A stretch of DNA of 5,325 bases. It comes from Deltaproteobacteria bacterium (GTDB lineage: Bacteria > Desulfobacterota > Syntrophia > Syntrophales > UBA2210). Below the pieces are notes generated by a model. The model had not been told where the DNA came from, did no database searches, and saw only the letters and a program-made list of their open reading frames with translations. The stretch spans positions 1 through 5,325 of the forward strand of contig JAFGSH010000145.1 of assembly GCA_016934695.1 (NCBI GenBank), written 5' to 3'. How positions within the stretch are numbered: position 1 is the stretch's first letter; each line of letters starts with the position of its first letter. Position numbers and translations under genes: made by a program. Positions 5,065 through 5,325 of the stretch are shown piece by piece.

Positions 5065-5325
5065 ATGACAGCTTCAGCCATCGCGGACAAGATCAGGGGT
5101 GAGCCCTACGCCTCCTCCCTGGGGATCCGTATCGACGCGGTCGAGGAGGGGTACGCCTCCTGCTCGCTGACCGTCACGGAGGGCATGCTCAACTTCCTCG
5201 GTGTGGTCCACGGGGGACTCATCTTCAGTCTGGCCGATGTCGCCTTCAGCGCCGCCTCGAACAGCGATCATTTCCCCTCGTACGCCCTCGACGTGAGCGG
5301 CTCCTTTCTCAGGGCGCCGCGGGTC
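5065..5325 (+). CDS. PaaI-like hotdog-fold acyl-CoA thioesterase, N-terminal part
   Basis: The frame is open to the right edge: 87 residues from ATG 5065, out of about 130-140 usual for the family. The sequence MLNFLGVVHGGLIFSLADVAF (from residue 41) carries the PaaI signature: Asn43, the H49-G-G loop, and Asp58 nine residues after the histidine, the position of the catalytic aspartate in E. coli PaaI. SNSDH follows. It should hydrolyse acyl-CoA thioesters in the cytoplasm, often aromatic or hydroxylated phenylacetyl-CoA, though the substrate is not certain. The start is ambiguous. GTG 5053 has GGGGG 5 bases upstream and adds MRKV. ATG 5041 is also in frame, only 9 bases after the MFS stop, but has a poor ribosome site. 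ATG 5065 has AAAGG but only 2 bases away. The gene appears to be third in the operon starting at 2938. Nothing suggests damage. Confidence 0.87.
   Translation, partial: MTASAIADKIRGEPYASSLGIRIDAVEEGYASCSLTVTEGMLNFLGVVHGGLIFSLADVAFSAASNSDHFPSYALDVSGSFLRAPRV

Noticed and set aside
4305..5102. 265-codon plus-strand frame overlapping the end of the MFS gene and the start of the thioesterase gene
   Set aside because: It is an arginine-, proline- and histidine-rich frameshift shadow, inconsistent with the membrane protein and hotdog thioesterase seen in the other frames.

Overview
This window looks like chromosomal DNA from a Gram-negative bacterium with a PEP-CTERM/exosortase protein-sorting system, probably a deltaproteobacterium in the broad sense (Desulfobacterota). 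The lineage is inferred from the gene mix: PEP-CTERM proteins, a CsgD-like regulator, PilZ, an LUD-domain protein, a UMF1-type MFS transporter and a PaaI thioesterase. No rRNA or marker gene is present to confirm it. The right half (about 3000 to the end) is visibly richer in G+C, with strong third-position G/C bias. The left half is more mixed, and its intergenic stretches are AT-rich.

Left block, all on the minus strand (about 1-2823). Reading in the direction of transcription, it holds a CsgD-like LuxR/NarL-type transcription factor (2795-1998), a stand-alone PilZ-domain protein of the kind that binds cyclic-di-GMP (1752-1426), a choice-of-anchor-E protein with a clear PEP-CTERM sorting tail (1202-456), and 18 bases later a second secreted protein that runs off the left edge (437-1). 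Intergenic gaps of 222 and 245 bases carry promoters, a probable terminator and several inverted repeats. The most striking point is that the promoters of pilZ and of the PEP-CTERM pair share an identical 11-base block, TTTCGTATTGA. In it a TACGAAA box directly abuts the -35 hexamer, and a 17-base spacer leads to a TACxxT -10 hexamer in both. Further box copies lie in the same two gaps. My inference is a small regulon in which one regulator, perhaps the adjacent CsgD-like protein, co-controls a c-di-GMP receptor and exported, exosortase-sorted proteins. This would suit a biofilm or extracellular-matrix programme.

Right block, plus strand (2938-5325). A near-consensus sigma70 promoter (TTGACA, 16 bases, TATTAT) reads into an LUD-domain (DUF162) protein, then a 12-TM UMF1-family MFS permease 41 bases later, then a PaaI-like hotdog acyl-CoA thioesterase cut by the right edge. 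Spacing and strand suggest one operon. The three genes look like ordinary metabolic and transport functions, and no joint pathway can be proven from the window. The two blocks diverge from a 150-base region between 2796 and about 2947.

I see no tRNA, rRNA, CRISPR array, insertion sequence or prophage signal. No intergenic stretch exceeds 300 bases.
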